Assembly: GCA_012728465.1 (NCBI GenBank)
Contig: JAAYFB010000007.1
Location: 1-11,237 of the forward strand
DNA from: Proteiniphilum sp.
GTDB lineage: Bacteria; Bacteroidota; Bacteroidia; Bacteroidales; Dysgonomonadaceae
Direction of reading: 5' to 3'
Length of the DNA stretch: 11,237 bases
The translations under genes were made by a program, and so were the position numbers. Below are positions 1 through 8,930 of the stretch, one piece after another (the stretch's first letter is position 1; every line of letters begins with the position of its first letter). Below the pieces are notes generated by a model. The model searched no databases and had not been told where the DNA came from. It saw only the letters and a program-made list of their open reading frames with translations.

Positions 1-1
1 G

Positions 2-538
2 GTTGGTTGGAGTACCAAAGTAGCTACCAACAATATAAAAGAGCCGTTAGAGAATAAATACAAAGGCGAAATAGTTGATGTTATCGACTTAGCCGAATAC
101 GATATAGAGTTTGCGGACGGGCGTAACTTCATGGATTATAGCCAAGACACAGCAATGGTTATAAATAAGCTTATGGATGCAGATGTAATAATCATCACTA
201 CGCCTGTTTATCAGGCATCCATCCCTGGCTTGTTGAAGAATGTGTTCGACCTATTGCCAATGGATGCGTTTCAAGACAAAACAGTGGGCATTATGGTTGT
301 AGCAGGTTCTGAGAAACATTTCTTAGTGGCAGAACAACAACTAAAGCCAATTCTTAGCTTTATGAAGGCACAAACAGTTCAATCGTATGTATTTGCCACT
401 CAAAATGATATTGTTAAAGGCAGTATCATTAATCAAGATGTGATATTCAGAATTGACAAATTAGTTGATGAGGTAATGCAGACAGCTATTGCTTTTAAAA
501 ACATAAAAGAAGCACAGGATGCAATGTATGATTTTTAG
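2..538 (+). CDS. NADPH-dependent FMN reductase family protein (5'-truncated by window)
   Basis: Flavodoxin-like reductase expected to pass electrons from NAD(P)H to FMN in the cytoplasm. The frame is open from base 2, well upstream of the first ATG at 131, so the true start lies before the window. The visible 178 residues open with G-W-S-T-K-V-A-T, which sits where the family's phosphate-binding GSxxxxSxT loop is expected. Only a handful of N-terminal residues are therefore missing; the family is usually about 180-190 residues. The stretch TPVYQASIPGLLKNVFDLLP is the classic family segment that contacts flavin and the dimer partner. It is followed by a hydrophobic strand and VAGSEKH, matching the family's second flavin-contact region. 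A clean intrinsic terminator follows 23 bases after the stop. The physiological substrate (sulfonate metabolism as in SsuE/MsuE, quinones, azo compounds) cannot be told from sequence. Family call is firm; subfamily is open. Confidence 0.88.
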   Translation, partial: VGWSTKVATNNIKEPLENKYKGEIVDVIDLAEYDIEFADGRNFMDYSQDTAMVINKLMDADVIIITTPVYQASIPGLLKNVFDLLPMDAFQDKTVGIMVVAGSEKHFLVAEQQLKPILSFMKAQTVQSYVFATQNDIVKGSIINQDVIFRIDKLVDEVMQTAIAFKNIKEAQDAMYDF

Positions 539-561
539 TTGACAATATCAATATAGATTAG

Positions 562-596
562 AAGGCTTGGGAAGTTTAGTTCCTGAGCCTTTTTTT
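562..596 (+). terminator. Intrinsic terminator of the FMN reductase gene
   Basis: A 12-bp stem (562-573 with 580-591) containing two G-T wobble pairs closes a 6-base loop GTTTAG. A run of seven T follows immediately (590-596). It lies 23 bases after the reductase stop codon. On the opposite strand the hairpin is not followed by a T run, so it mainly serves the plus-strand gene. Confidence 0.88.
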
Positions 597-609
597 AATT
601 CTTAAACAA

Positions 610-629
610 GTGTAGCGTATCTGTTACAC
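610..629 (-). terminator. Weak candidate terminator hairpin downstream of tamL
   Basis: Inverted repeat GTGTA (610-614) and TACAC (625-629) with a 10-base loop, about 30 bases past the tamL stop. Read on the minus strand it is followed by TTGTTTAAG, which is a poor T tract. The stem is only 5 bp, so this is a tentative call. The rest of the convergent gap 539-660 shows nothing else. Confidence 0.25.
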
Positions 630-660
630 AACACAATTAACCTAATAGACAGTCACACAA

Positions 661-3012
661 TTAGAACGGATACCCAATAGCAAAGTGGAAGGCAAAATCT
701 CTACCAAGCTGAGCATTAAATAAAGACCATCGCTTACCTACGGGTAATGCTGGGTTATGTGCCTTCATCCCCATATCAGCACGAATAAGCAAGAAGTCTA
801 AATCAACCCTTAACCCCACACCATACGCTGCTGCAAGTTCTTTATAAAATGTTGAAAACTTGAAATGTCCTCCAGGCTGTGCCTGATAATCTTTAATTGT
901 CCAAATATTACCCGCATCAATAAAGGCTGCAATTTCGAACATCTTTGTAAGCTTGTGCCTATACTCCACACTCATGTCTAGCTTAATATCACCCGTTTTG
1001 TTAGCAAAGTCATATCCCGCTAGCTCATTACTATATGTTCCAGGTCCTAGCGTACGGGTACTCCATCCCCTAACGCTATTAGCCCCCCCACCATAGTACC
1101 TCTTCTCGAAAGGAAGAGCTATAGAATTTCCGTACGGCACAGCCACACCTATAGATATGTGTCCAGCTAAGGAGTTTTGATCATCAAAGCGATACGTAGG
1201 TGCAAAATCTATGTCAGCCTTTACATACTCAGCATAAGGAAGTCCCATTATTGTGTATCTACCCGATTCGTTTTGCTTCGCTCCTCCTAAAGAGGCAACC
1301 AAACGGGGTATGTATCCAGCCACCTCAACACCTGCCCTCAACCTAAATGGAACAATAGGCGGAACTCTGCCGAATGAGACGTTTGAATATGTTAGATTAT
1401 ATGAAGTTAGTGCAATAAGTTGCTCTTCATAGCTTGCCTTCAGAATTGGGTTAATGCTATCATTCATATACGCATCCTCAAATCGCTTACTCATCCATGG
1501 CATACGTACATAAGTAATATCAAGTGGACTAACCGAGTTGGTTAGTTGCCAATTTTGCTTTGACCATTGAAAGCGTGACGACAAGCTGAAGAATTGTCGA
1601 AGATACTCACTACGCTTTTGAAAATTTATACCCACAGCAAACTCTGTAGATGCCGAGGCCTGATCTCTTAATCCCTTCATCAACCACGGCAATAGCAATT
1701 GCGGAATTGATAAAGCTGCTTCAGCTCCATACTCATAATAGCCTTTGTCTCCAATACTAATACTATCAGAGGCACCTACAAATTCGTATGCAGCATTTAC
1801 CTTGAGCCTTAGTGTTTCTCCTCCCTTCAATATGTTTTTATGTTCATATGTAGCATCTGCAGCGATACCTAAATCTCCAGCAGAATGAGTGCCATCCACA
1901 CCAAACTGCATAAAGTGTAAGTTACCAGGAAATATTGAGATATTCGCATCAATAAAATTTGAGTCATTCTCACTTATGGGTGTAAGCGAAATGTTAGTTT
2001 GACTCACAGAACCAAGACTATTTAATGATGAATATGTCCTCTCCAAAAACCTATCCGAGTATATTCTACCAGGTCGTATAAATGTATTGTAATATATGGC
2101 TCTAGGCAACATAAACTTATTCCTCTGCGACACCACTTTAATGTCTCGAAAATCTATTGTGTCCAACAGATAATGCTTATTACTATCCAACAATATTGAC
2201 TGTTCGACACCATTATTAACTGTAATATCTCGAAAATAATATAATGGTTGTTTAGTAGTGTCAGTAGGATTATTCAACCCAAGTGTTAAATCAACCTGAT
2301 GATTACCCACTGTAGTGTCGGCCAAATAATAAATATCCTCTTTCAAGAAGTTATAATACCCCGAATTTCTAAGCGTATTAACTATGCTTACTCTTGCATT
2401 TTCCAGAACTTCCAAGTCGAATATATCACCCTCATTCACCACATTTAGTCGCCGTCTAGCATCTAGTATTTTATAAATTGTAGTGTCAACCGATGCAATA
2501 GTATCCTTAAAGCTGCGAATGGTATATGGATCATTAGCTTTTATTCTATATGTTATATTAGCCCTTTTATCTTTCTTTTCAATAATAGTATCCACCTCAG
2601 CATTTAAGTATCCTTTGTTGCCAAGCTGTAAGCGAATTTGCTCCATCGAAATACCTGTAAGACGGTCACTATATAGAACTGGAGCCTCACCAAACTTTAG
2701 CAACTGGCGTCTAAGCCATGTTGAGTCATTTTCGGCCGCATTATGTGCTTTTAGTTTCACACGGCCTAACAACAGCATTGTTGAGTTTGGCTTTTGTCGA
2801 AGAAAAGGCCTTAGACTAGATTCGCTCACCCCTTTTGCATCACTCTCAATCTTAACTTTATTCAAAAGATAACTACCAGAGGGCACCTTTTTAGTAACAC
2901 TACACGAGGCCAACAATACAGACACAAGCAACATCAAAATATATCTTATTGATAATACTTTGTTTAGTCTCGGGGAACTAAATGATTTTATATTTGTGAT
3001 ATAATTATTCAT
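661..3012 (-). CDS. tamL: TamL: lipoprotein-type TamA/BamA (Omp85) outer-membrane assembly protein
   Basis: Outer-membrane beta-barrel of the Omp85 superfamily, expected to work with TamB in inserting outer-membrane proteins or moving lipid. The 783-residue product has a positively charged N-terminus, a hydrophobic stretch (about 23-35) and a lipobox Leu-Ala-Ser-Cys ending at Cys37. It is therefore likely lipidated, a hallmark of the Bacteroidota form TamL as opposed to proteobacterial TamA. POTRA-like repeats occupy about residues 45-330; one contains YYFRDITVNNG. The barrel begins near residue 365. The diagnostic Omp85 loop-6 motif VRGW is at residues 647-650, preceded by RYYGGGANS. The chain ends in an aromatic beta-signal (GYPF). 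The start codon overlaps the end of tamB by 8 bases (ATGAATAA), which suggests translational coupling and fixes the start. Plain BamA is unlikely because of the lipobox and the tamB neighbour. Confidence 0.92.
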   Translation of the reverse strand: MNNYITNIKSFSSPRLNKVLSIRYILMLLVSVLLASCSVTKKVPSGSYLLNKVKIESDAKGVSESSLRPFLRQKPNSTMLLLGRVKLKAHNAAENDSTWLRRQLLKFGEAPVLYSDRLTGISMEQIRLQLGNKGYLNAEVDTIIEKKDKRANITYRIKANDPYTIRSFKDTIASVDTTIYKILDARRRLNVVNEGDIFDLEVLENARVSIVNTLRNSGYYNFLKEDIYYLADTTVGNHQVDLTLGLNNPTDTTKQPLYYFRDITVNNGVEQSILLDSNKHYLLDTIDFRDIKVVSQRNKFMLPRAIYYNTFIRPGRIYSDRFLERTYSSLNSLGSVSQTNISLTPISENDSNFIDANISIFPGNLHFMQFGVDGTHSAGDLGIAADATYEHKNILKGGETLRLKVNAAYEFVGASDSISIGDKGYYEYGAEAALSIPQLLLPWLMKGLRDQASASTEFAVGINFQKRSEYLRQFFSLSSRFQWSKQNWQLTNSVSPLDITYVRMPWMSKRFEDAYMNDSINPILKASYEEQLIALTSYNLTYSNVSFGRVPPIVPFRLRAGVEVAGYIPRLVASLGGAKQNESGRYTIMGLPYAEYVKADIDFAPTYRFDDQNSLAGHISIGVAVPYGNSIALPFEKRYYGGGANSVRGWSTRTLGPGTYSNELAGYDFANKTGDIKLDMSVEYRHKLTKMFEIAAFIDAGNIWTIKDYQAQPGGHFKFSTFYKELAAAYGVGLRVDLDFLLIRADMGMKAHNPALPVGKRWSLFNAQLGRDFAFHFAIGYPF

Positions 3013-6000
3013 TACCTTTTTTTCTAAAACTAAGCTTAAATAGATCCCTAAAGCGAAGCGAGTTTCTTGTAACCACTACTCCTGCTCCTTGCGTGGTAGG
3101 AGCTCGCTTCGAGAAACGCTGATTGGATCGATTATATGCACGTAGCATCAACCAACTATTTAAATCGTACTCGAGCTCAAACTCACCCATAAAGGCTTGC
3201 TGACTAGCCAGCGTTGAGTTGTCGCCATAACTCAAATTAGTAGTCAATCTCAACTTATCATCAAACAATTTTGTAGATACATCCACTCCCATACGCATAT
3301 TATCGAAAGTGCCATCCATACTTTGAAGATTAGTATTTATCGACCAATTATCATTAAGTGCACCAGCCAATAAAGCATCCATGCCACGTGACAGCTGTCC
3401 CACCGCTAATGATGTAGCCAGATTGCCACCAAGCCCAAAATCAGATCCCCCATCTCCTCCTGGGAAAAACCCTCCAGTGAGAATAAGGCTAGCAAACTGC
3501 TTGTTCTTTTGTTCATCTGTGCTTATGATACTGTTAAGCCTTTGGCGCACATCATTTGCAGCATCCGGCAAGTCTATACCATACGACAGATTCATCTGAT
3601 TTAAGTTACCTTTGATATCCAATGTTGCATTAACTGGTATGCGAGTATTTGTTACTTCATTCACAAAAGCCTCACTAAGCGATGTCAGGTCAGCATTTAC
3701 TTGATTATAGGCAGTGATGTTGAACTGAGTGCTAAGTGGATCGCCCACCAATGTAACTGTACTACCCGACATTATGTTGAAATCAATAGACTTCAATCCT
3801 TGAAAGTTGTAATGAAAATTACCGCTTTCTGCAACATAGTCTCCATATAATCTTACCGATGGGTCTGATCTTGTATCAAAGTTGGCACGTATTTGCCCCC
3901 TTCCATTTATCTCAAAAGCATCTCCTGTAGTGGGGTTTATTATTACCCCTGCTTCTAACATAGGATTAAGATTAAGAATTGCCTGTATATTAATTGGCAT
4001 TTCTGATTTCAATCTTGTATTAATCTTTCCGTTAGGATCCCAATCTCTCAAGAAAGATAGTGAATCTACCACCTGAGGCGTATTAATATATATTATGCCA
4101 CTATATTCGATGGCTTGTGCCGTTTGGGGTAATTCTATCATAACTTTTGATCGGCTATCATTCCTCAAGTTTGCATTACCGAATATGCCAGATGATGAAC
4201 CCTCAATATTTATATCTCCACTCAACTTAAGAGTGCCATATGCTATTTGTTCTGTTTGACTCTCATTGTTCAACAACAAGAAATCATTAAGTTTAAGCCC
4301 AACGGAGTAAGTCATCCCATCAAAGTTGCTATGATTTAGAATTAGATTCAGATGGGCTTCATTGTTATTATTATCAGTTATGACTAGGTTGTTTAATCCA
4401 ATATTTTGTGGAGATATGTTTATTGTATCCGAAATCTTATATGTTACATTTGTAAAGGCCACAGTCATCTCTCCATTATTAACGCCAACCCATCCATTGG
4501 TTTCGAGTGCATCTAGCTTTCCTGACAAGTTTAACTTCGAGTTAATTGTACCCGACATTTTGCTCAACGCTGACACAGCAAATGGTTGCACCCACGCAAG
4601 AGGAACTTCGGCTACGTTTATGTCCATATCCATAGGACTATCGCCTCCCAATGGCACAAATCCATTTATAGATAAGTAGTTGTATCCTCCATTATTAGTA
4701 AGTCCAGCATTTAGCGACAAGCCATCTCTCATATGATCCCAATCACCATTCACAAGCAGCGTACCAAGAGTATCAGTTTGAGTGTGTATATTTTCTATTC
4801 TAAAGTTATCAGTACGCATCAATGGATCTGCCAACGCTTGATTAATAATAAGCCCACCATTGATAGAACCCTTAAAGTTGGATATCTTAAATGCTGCCAA
4901 GATAGTCTCCAAATCGGTGTTATTGAAAAATAGTCTAATAAAGTCTTCTTGCCTCTTTGATGCTATACCGTCTATACCAAGCAATAACATATGATCTTGA
5001 CGCATTTCAAAATTATTTACCACTATCCTGTCAGGCTGATACACTATTGTGGAGTGTATGACATCTATTATTTTATCATTAAAGTTTATGTTGGTAGGAT
5101 TAACAGTTATATTTGTTACTAAGCTATCCACCATGTTGCGAGCAAAACCTACAGCTATGTCCAATCCTCCACTTGCCTGAGCTACACTGCTCTGCATATT
5201 GAAAGTCAACTTATTTGTAACAGAGTCATTCTTTACATCAGTTCTCAATTTAGCATTCACATGACCATTGGCTTGTGCCAAATATGTATCTACACTTAGC
5301 CCCACGCCACTCTGCTGACCGATTGATAAATCAAGCTTTGTTTCGCGTATATCATTTTGTCCAAACATTAATCGAGGCAAATGCCCCGTGATATTTCCTT
5401 TTTTGTCATTAGCTAAGTCCACAAAACCTTTTACTGTTGCAGGCTCCACATTAATAAATGGAAGTGAAAGTGCATATGATGCATCCTCAGTGTTTTTCAA
5501 TAAAAAGTTGAACTGAAATGAACTGAAGTGTTCCTCATCACCTTCCCAGTCAGGGTTTTCGATAAGAGAGGGTATGTGGGCACTTAGCAAGCTTTTCATA
5601 TCATTGACTATTGTCTCTAAATGATAATCACCAACTATCTCACCCTCTATTATGGACGAAAACAGTTCTATCTTTTTCTTGTTTTGCTCCGCATCTTCAT
5701 CATATATTGATTGCAAATATATAGGTCCAGGATTAAACACAAAGTTATCATCATATAGCGATGTGCTATCAATCACTGCCATTCCCACAAGGTCATGAAT
5801 ATCTGCCCCTTCAAATTTTGCTTCGATGCGAGTAGTAATATATGGGTTCTCCCACTGCTCGATATCAATAATAGGTGTTAGAAATAGCTTATCAACTATG
5901 CCGTGAACATCAAAATTCATTTGATTATTGAAGTTCAACTTGGCCATTAGGTCAAACTTATTATCATCAGTATCCGTAACCACATGCCCCTCAATTGCTC

Positions 6001-7450
6001 CATCGATGTAGCTACCATCTACATTGATGTCAGTATATGTATATCCATTATACTTCACCGAATTAATATCCCCTTTTGCTGTTATAGTCAATGGCTCTGC
6101 ATCCAATAATCTAACACTAGCATAGGTATCTAAATACAATTCATCCACTCCGATGTCTTCGCCTATAACCTTGGCTGCATAAAAGTTATTTGTCTTTACT
6201 CTCCCAGTAAAAATCATGTTCGAAAACATGTCTTGTATGCTTGATGTACCATCAAAAGTTATTGTACCTGGATTGGTAACTATTCGAGCATTAGTCTTCA
6301 AGTTGTTGGTGCGACCTTTTGCTTCTAGTTTTATATCTACATTCTTTAGTGCTGTAAGCTGATCAATCTCAGCAAAGTCGGGAGGTCCAATTCTAATGAA
6401 GTCATATATATCATCTACTGATGATTTCAATTCAGTTATAATAATATCGGCAGTAGCGTTATTAATATCATTGAAACTAGATAAGCTTCCTTTGAGATTA
6501 ATTTTGGTATCATCCCCATAATTAAACACAAGTTTCTTAACCTCTGCCTGTGGCAATTGTCCTTGCACTTCTGTTTCCAGTTCTATCTTTTTGTTGAGGT
6601 GAGATAATACCGATGTAAATATGGCAATATCTTGCGGATCTAGAGCATCACTCTTCACATGCGCCATATATTCATTACTTTTGGTATCGAAGGACGCCTT
6701 TCGGATATTGATTTCGGAGTTATTGAATTGTAGTTTAAACTTATTAGTCCAATACTTATCTTTTCTTGATCTTACGGTTCCCTTAAGAGTTTTCAAGTTC
6801 ATCCCCGCATAGTGCTCCATCAAGCTAAGATTACCAATAGTAACCTTTAGTCGCTTCATGTCAAGCGATGGCACTTTGGCTTTGATATTGAAATTTGTTA
6901 CCCAAAAATGATTTGAATTAAACTCATTTGGAGTATGTGGTTCCGATAGAACATCATAGCGAAGAGTTCCGTTAGAAATATTTATATCATTGATTGATAT
7001 CTGCATTGGGTTTTCGCTCGGTGGTTTCTTCACCGTATCTGTTGATGCAAACGAGTCGATAAGGAATTGAAAATTGAATGGAGCCTCTGGACTCAACTTA
7101 CTAACCCTAGCGGTAAAGTTCTCAAGATTTACCGAACGAATGGATAACTTATTGTGTAGCAACTCGCCAACCCTTACGTGAGCGTCCAACCTATCTACAT
7201 AAAGCAGTGTATCCTTATTTTGATCTTCAACATACAGGCCCCCTATCTCAACAGAATTAAGAAACTTAATTCTAATTCTATCTAATTGTACTTCGGTTTG
7301 GAGCTTTGGTTTCAGCTTCTTGAGAGCAAAGTTGGCAGCATACTTCTGTACGCTCGGTATCATAAATGTAAAAAAGAGTATAATATTTACCAATACTACA
7401 CTCAGCAAAATTAGACTAAAGACTCTAATTATTTTTCTTACCAACTTCAT
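3005..7450 (-). CDS. tamB: TamB: inner-membrane-anchored translocation and assembly module protein
   Basis: Very long AsmA-like protein (1481 residues) expected to span the periplasm from an inner-membrane anchor to the TamL barrel. This family forms a long beta-taco groove, linked to outer-membrane protein assembly and to glycerophospholipid transport. A signal anchor is visible at residues 8-30 after a basic start (MKLVRKIIR). The body is made of repeating amphipathic beta-strand segments (INISNGTLRYDV, VNLENFTARVSKL and similar). The conserved TamB C-terminal domain (DUF490) covers roughly residues 1080-1470. It includes a GNFHYNFQGLKS strand near 1205-1217, SGSTVTLVGDPLSTQFNITA, LILTGGFFPG near 1320, and LATSLAVGQLSRGMDALLAG, matching the family's terminal amphipathic helix. 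Length exceeds E. coli TamB (about 1260) but is normal for Bacteroidota. The start at 7450 directly precedes the anchor; the leader is A/T-rich with no evident Shine-Dalgarno site. It is transcribed before tamL, probably as one unit. Confidence 0.93.
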   Translation of the reverse strand: MKLVRKIIRVFSLILLSVVLVNIILFFTFMIPSVQKYAANFALKKLKPKLQTEVQLDRIRIKFLNSVEIGGLYVEDQNKDTLLYVDRLDAHVRVGELLHNKLSIRSVNLENFTARVSKLSPEAPFNFQFLIDSFASTDTVKKPPSENPMQISINDINISNGTLRYDVLSEPHTPNEFNSNHFWVTNFNIKAKVPSLDMKRLKVTIGNLSLMEHYAGMNLKTLKGTVRSRKDKYWTNKFKLQFNNSEINIRKASFDTKSNEYMAHVKSDALDPQDIAIFTSVLSHLNKKIELETEVQGQLPQAEVKKLVFNYGDDTKINLKGSLSSFNDINNATADIIITELKSSVDDIYDFIRIGPPDFAEIDQLTALKNVDIKLEAKGRTNNLKTNARIVTNPGTITFDGTSSIQDMFSNMIFTGRVKTNNFYAAKVIGEDIGVDELYLDTYASVRLLDAEPLTITAKGDINSVKYNGYTYTDINVDGSYIDGAIEGHVVTDTDDNKFDLMAKLNFNNQMNFDVHGIVDKLFLTPIIDIEQWENPYITTRIEAKFEGADIHDLVGMAVIDSTSLYDDNFVFNPGPIYLQSIYDEDAEQNKKKIELFSSIIEGEIVGDYHLETIVNDMKSLLSAHIPSLIENPDWEGDEEHFSSFQFNFLLKNTEDASYALSLPFINVEPATVKGFVDLANDKKGNITGHLPRLMFGQNDIRETKLDLSIGQQSGVGLSVDTYLAQANGHVNAKLRTDVKNDSVTNKLTFNMQSSVAQASGGLDIAVGFARNMVDSLVTNITVNPTNINFNDKIIDVIHSTIVYQPDRIVVNNFEMRQDHMLLLGIDGIASKRQEDFIRLFFNNTDLETILAAFKISNFKGSINGGLIINQALADPLMRTDNFRIENIHTQTDTLGTLLVNGDWDHMRDGLSLNAGLTNNGGYNYLSINGFVPLGGDSPMDMDINVAEVPLAWVQPFAVSALSKMSGTINSKLNLSGKLDALETNGWVGVNNGEMTVAFTNVTYKISDTINISPQNIGLNNLVITDNNNNEAHLNLILNHSNFDGMTYSVGLKLNDFLLLNNESQTEQIAYGTLKLSGDINIEGSSSGIFGNANLRNDSRSKVMIELPQTAQAIEYSGIIYINTPQVVDSLSFLRDWDPNGKINTRLKSEMPINIQAILNLNPMLEAGVIINPTTGDAFEINGRGQIRANFDTRSDPSVRLYGDYVAESGNFHYNFQGLKSIDFNIMSGSTVTLVGDPLSTQFNITAYNQVNADLTSLSEAFVNEVTNTRIPVNATLDIKGNLNQMNLSYGIDLPDAANDVRQRLNSIISTDEQKNKQFASLILTGGFFPGGDGGSDFGLGGNLATSLAVGQLSRGMDALLAGALNDNWSINTNLQSMDGTFDNMRMGVDVSTKLFDDKLRLTTNLSYGDNSTLASQQAFMGEFELEYDLNSWLMLRAYNRSNQRFSKRAPTTQGAGVVVTRNSLRFRDLFKLSFRKKGNE

Positions 7451-7627
7451 CTATTCGCCATTATATTCTTTTGCAATACAATATTACAAATAAAATGCTC
7501 TTGAATAATGATTATGAGGTATTTTAACTCTTTTGCAATCCCCACTTAATTACATAAAAACGATAGTTCTCTGCTATTAAATGTCTTCTACATATCAAAT
7601 CCAACCTTCATGATTATCAGCCAGATT
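7451..7627. other. Intergenic region upstream of tamB with an 11-bp direct repeat
   Basis: AT-rich 177-bp gap between the membrane-NUDIX gene and tamB, both on the minus strand. It should hold the tamB-tamL promoter unless transcription reads through. I could not find a clean Bacteroidota promoter (TTTG with TAnnTTTG) by eye. An exact direct repeat TCTTTTGCAAT occurs at 7467-7477 and 7529-7539, 62 bases apart. No convincing terminator for the upstream gene is seen. Confidence 0.45.
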
Positions 7628-8716
7628 CTAACCTCCATTGGTCATATTATAACTAAGCAGAACTGTATTCTTAAGGTACTCAAACTCCAATTCGAATGGT
7701 TCTGAAAATACATTCATACCTTGATTTTCCTCTATTTGCTTTATAGTCCACAGCTTGCCATTGTCAAGACCAAGACTATTAAACTCATCATCATCCACCA
7801 CCGACACATACAATAGTATCAGGCGTTTAGTAATATCATTCTCGAAAACATATTTAAGCATAAACTGTAGCGGAATTTTCTTATCACCTATGATGCTTGA
7901 TAGCAGATTACTTATTGTTTGCTCGATGTCGTTACGGTACTTCAAGTATTTCTCGAAAGGATAGTCTAACATACCTGGGTTCAAAACCTTATCAGCATCA
8001 CGATTTACAAGAAATAAACGACCTTTATTTATCAATGCTATACGCACAACGGGATGCAAATATTTATTCTTAGATGCAATGGTTATAGACTTTGCCACAC
8101 GTCCCGTCACTTGTCCCGACTCGTTTACTACGGGAAGCCAGTCTTCCTCATTCAGCTTTTTGTCAAGCATCCTTAGTCGCAACACCTCAAGCACCATAAT
8201 GACCACATATATTGCTGCAGCAATAATGATTATAGGTATATGATTGATAGCATATACACTACCCTCTGACAAAACAAAAAAGACAAGTATCAGCAATAGA
8301 TGGAAAAAGAGTGAATACTGTGTTTGAAATGCCACTCGAAACGATTCTGACAGATAGTTTCTAACTTCCGACCTATCATAACGTGCAAGACGAGCTATTA
8401 CCTTTGCTCGCGTAAGACGAGAGGCAATAAGAGCTGTCACGAAAATAATTTCAGTTAGTATAAATTTATCAAAGCCACTTAATGTGGGATACAACATAGA
8501 CATTATTAGCGCAAACACAAAGCTTATTAAAGATATATCGTATAGCATTCGGCTATACAACTTAACCTTGTAAACGCCCAACACAGCTAGCACAAGACCC
8601 ACACCGACTGCTATCCATGTGCTTACGAAACCAGCAAGTATCGTAAACACAAGCATAGGCAACAGTCCATAGGCAGGATTCTTAAGCTGCTTTATTATTC
8701 CATTTCCTTCTAACAT
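7628..8716 (-). CDS. Polytopic membrane protein with C-terminal degenerate NUDIX-like domain
   Basis: Function unknown. Two parts are visible (residues numbered from the longer start at 8773). Residues about 37-200 hold around five hydrophobic segments (37-69, 78-96, 104-118, 153-170, 176-196). Residues about 212-376 resemble a NUDIX fold of the isopentenyl-diphosphate-isomerase/YfcD type: DWLPVVNESGQVTGRVAKS, then LHPVVRIALINKGRLFLVNR and LNPGMLDYPF. The region that should carry the catalytic box GX5EX7REUXEEXGU reads instead around PFEKYLKYRNDIEQTISNLL and lacks REXXEE, so hydrolase activity is doubtful. The C-terminal half could be a ligand-sensing domain. Start choice: ATG at 8716 (MLEGNGIIKQLKNP) is preferred because it has an A-rich leader and a plausible cytoplasmic N-terminus. 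ATGs at 8740 and 8773 are in frame and cannot be excluded. It lies upstream of tamB in the same direction, across 177 bp, so a shared envelope role is possible but not shown. Confidence 0.72.
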   Translation of the reverse strand: MLEGNGIIKQLKNPAYGLLPMLVFTILAGFVSTWIAVGVGLVLAVLGVYKVKLYSRMLYDISLISFVFALIMSMLYPTLSGFDKFILTEIIFVTALIASRLTRAKVIARLARYDRSEVRNYLSESFRVAFQTQYSLFFHLLLILVFFVLSEGSVYAINHIPIIIIAAAIYVVIMVLEVLRLRMLDKKLNEEDWLPVVNESGQVTGRVAKSITIASKNKYLHPVVRIALINKGRLFLVNRDADKVLNPGMLDYPFEKYLKYRNDIEQTISNLLSSIIGDKKIPLQFMLKYVFENDITKRLILLYVSVVDDDEFNSLGLDNGKLWTIKQIEENQGMNVFSEPFELEFEYLKNTVLLSYNMTNGG

Positions 8717-8773
8717 ATTCTTTTTTAATTGAACAGGCATATTGTTTAAGCAAGCACATACCAAAAGACACAT

Positions 8774-8877
8774 GTTTTGTCATGGTCTCATCGATTAATT
8801 AATAACCTAAGTGGTATAGCCAACTTACAGCCTCCACATAATAACGCATATTAGATTATTTTGTTTAGCAAAGAATG
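8774..8877. other. Intergenic region upstream of the membrane-NUDIX gene
   Basis: About 100 bp of AT-rich sequence (about 160 bp if translation begins at 8716). No promoter matching the Bacteroidota consensus stands out and no RNA gene is recognised. Confidence 0.3.
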
Positions 8878-8901
8878 AGGGGCGGAAAAATTTCCGCCCC
8901 T
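8878..8901 (-). terminator. GC-rich hairpin after the DUF6261-like gene, probable terminator
   Basis: Perfect inverted repeat with arms AGGGGCGGAAA (8878-8888) and TTTCCGCCCCT (8891-8901). The 2-base centre probably opens to a 4-base loop. It starts about 30 bases after the stop of the minus-strand gene at 8931. Its seven G-C pairs per arm stand out in an AT-rich gap. Neither strand has a real T run after the stem (CATTCTTTGC on the minus strand), so termination is inferred from position and stability only. Confidence 0.55.
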
Positions 8902-8930
8902 CCACTAATAAAATCTTTACACACAAAGCA

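Noticed and set aside
2483..2872. 129-residue plus-strand ORF inside tamL
   Set aside because: It is the antisense shadow of the strongly supported tamL coding frame and resembles no protein family.
4362..4679. 105-residue plus-strand ORF inside tamB
   Set aside because: Antisense shadow of tamB; composition is explained by the opposite-strand gene.
8878..8901. Transcription-factor operator reading of the GC-rich hairpin
   Set aside because: Its place just after a stop codon and its perfect stem fit a terminator better, although the missing T run leaves some doubt.
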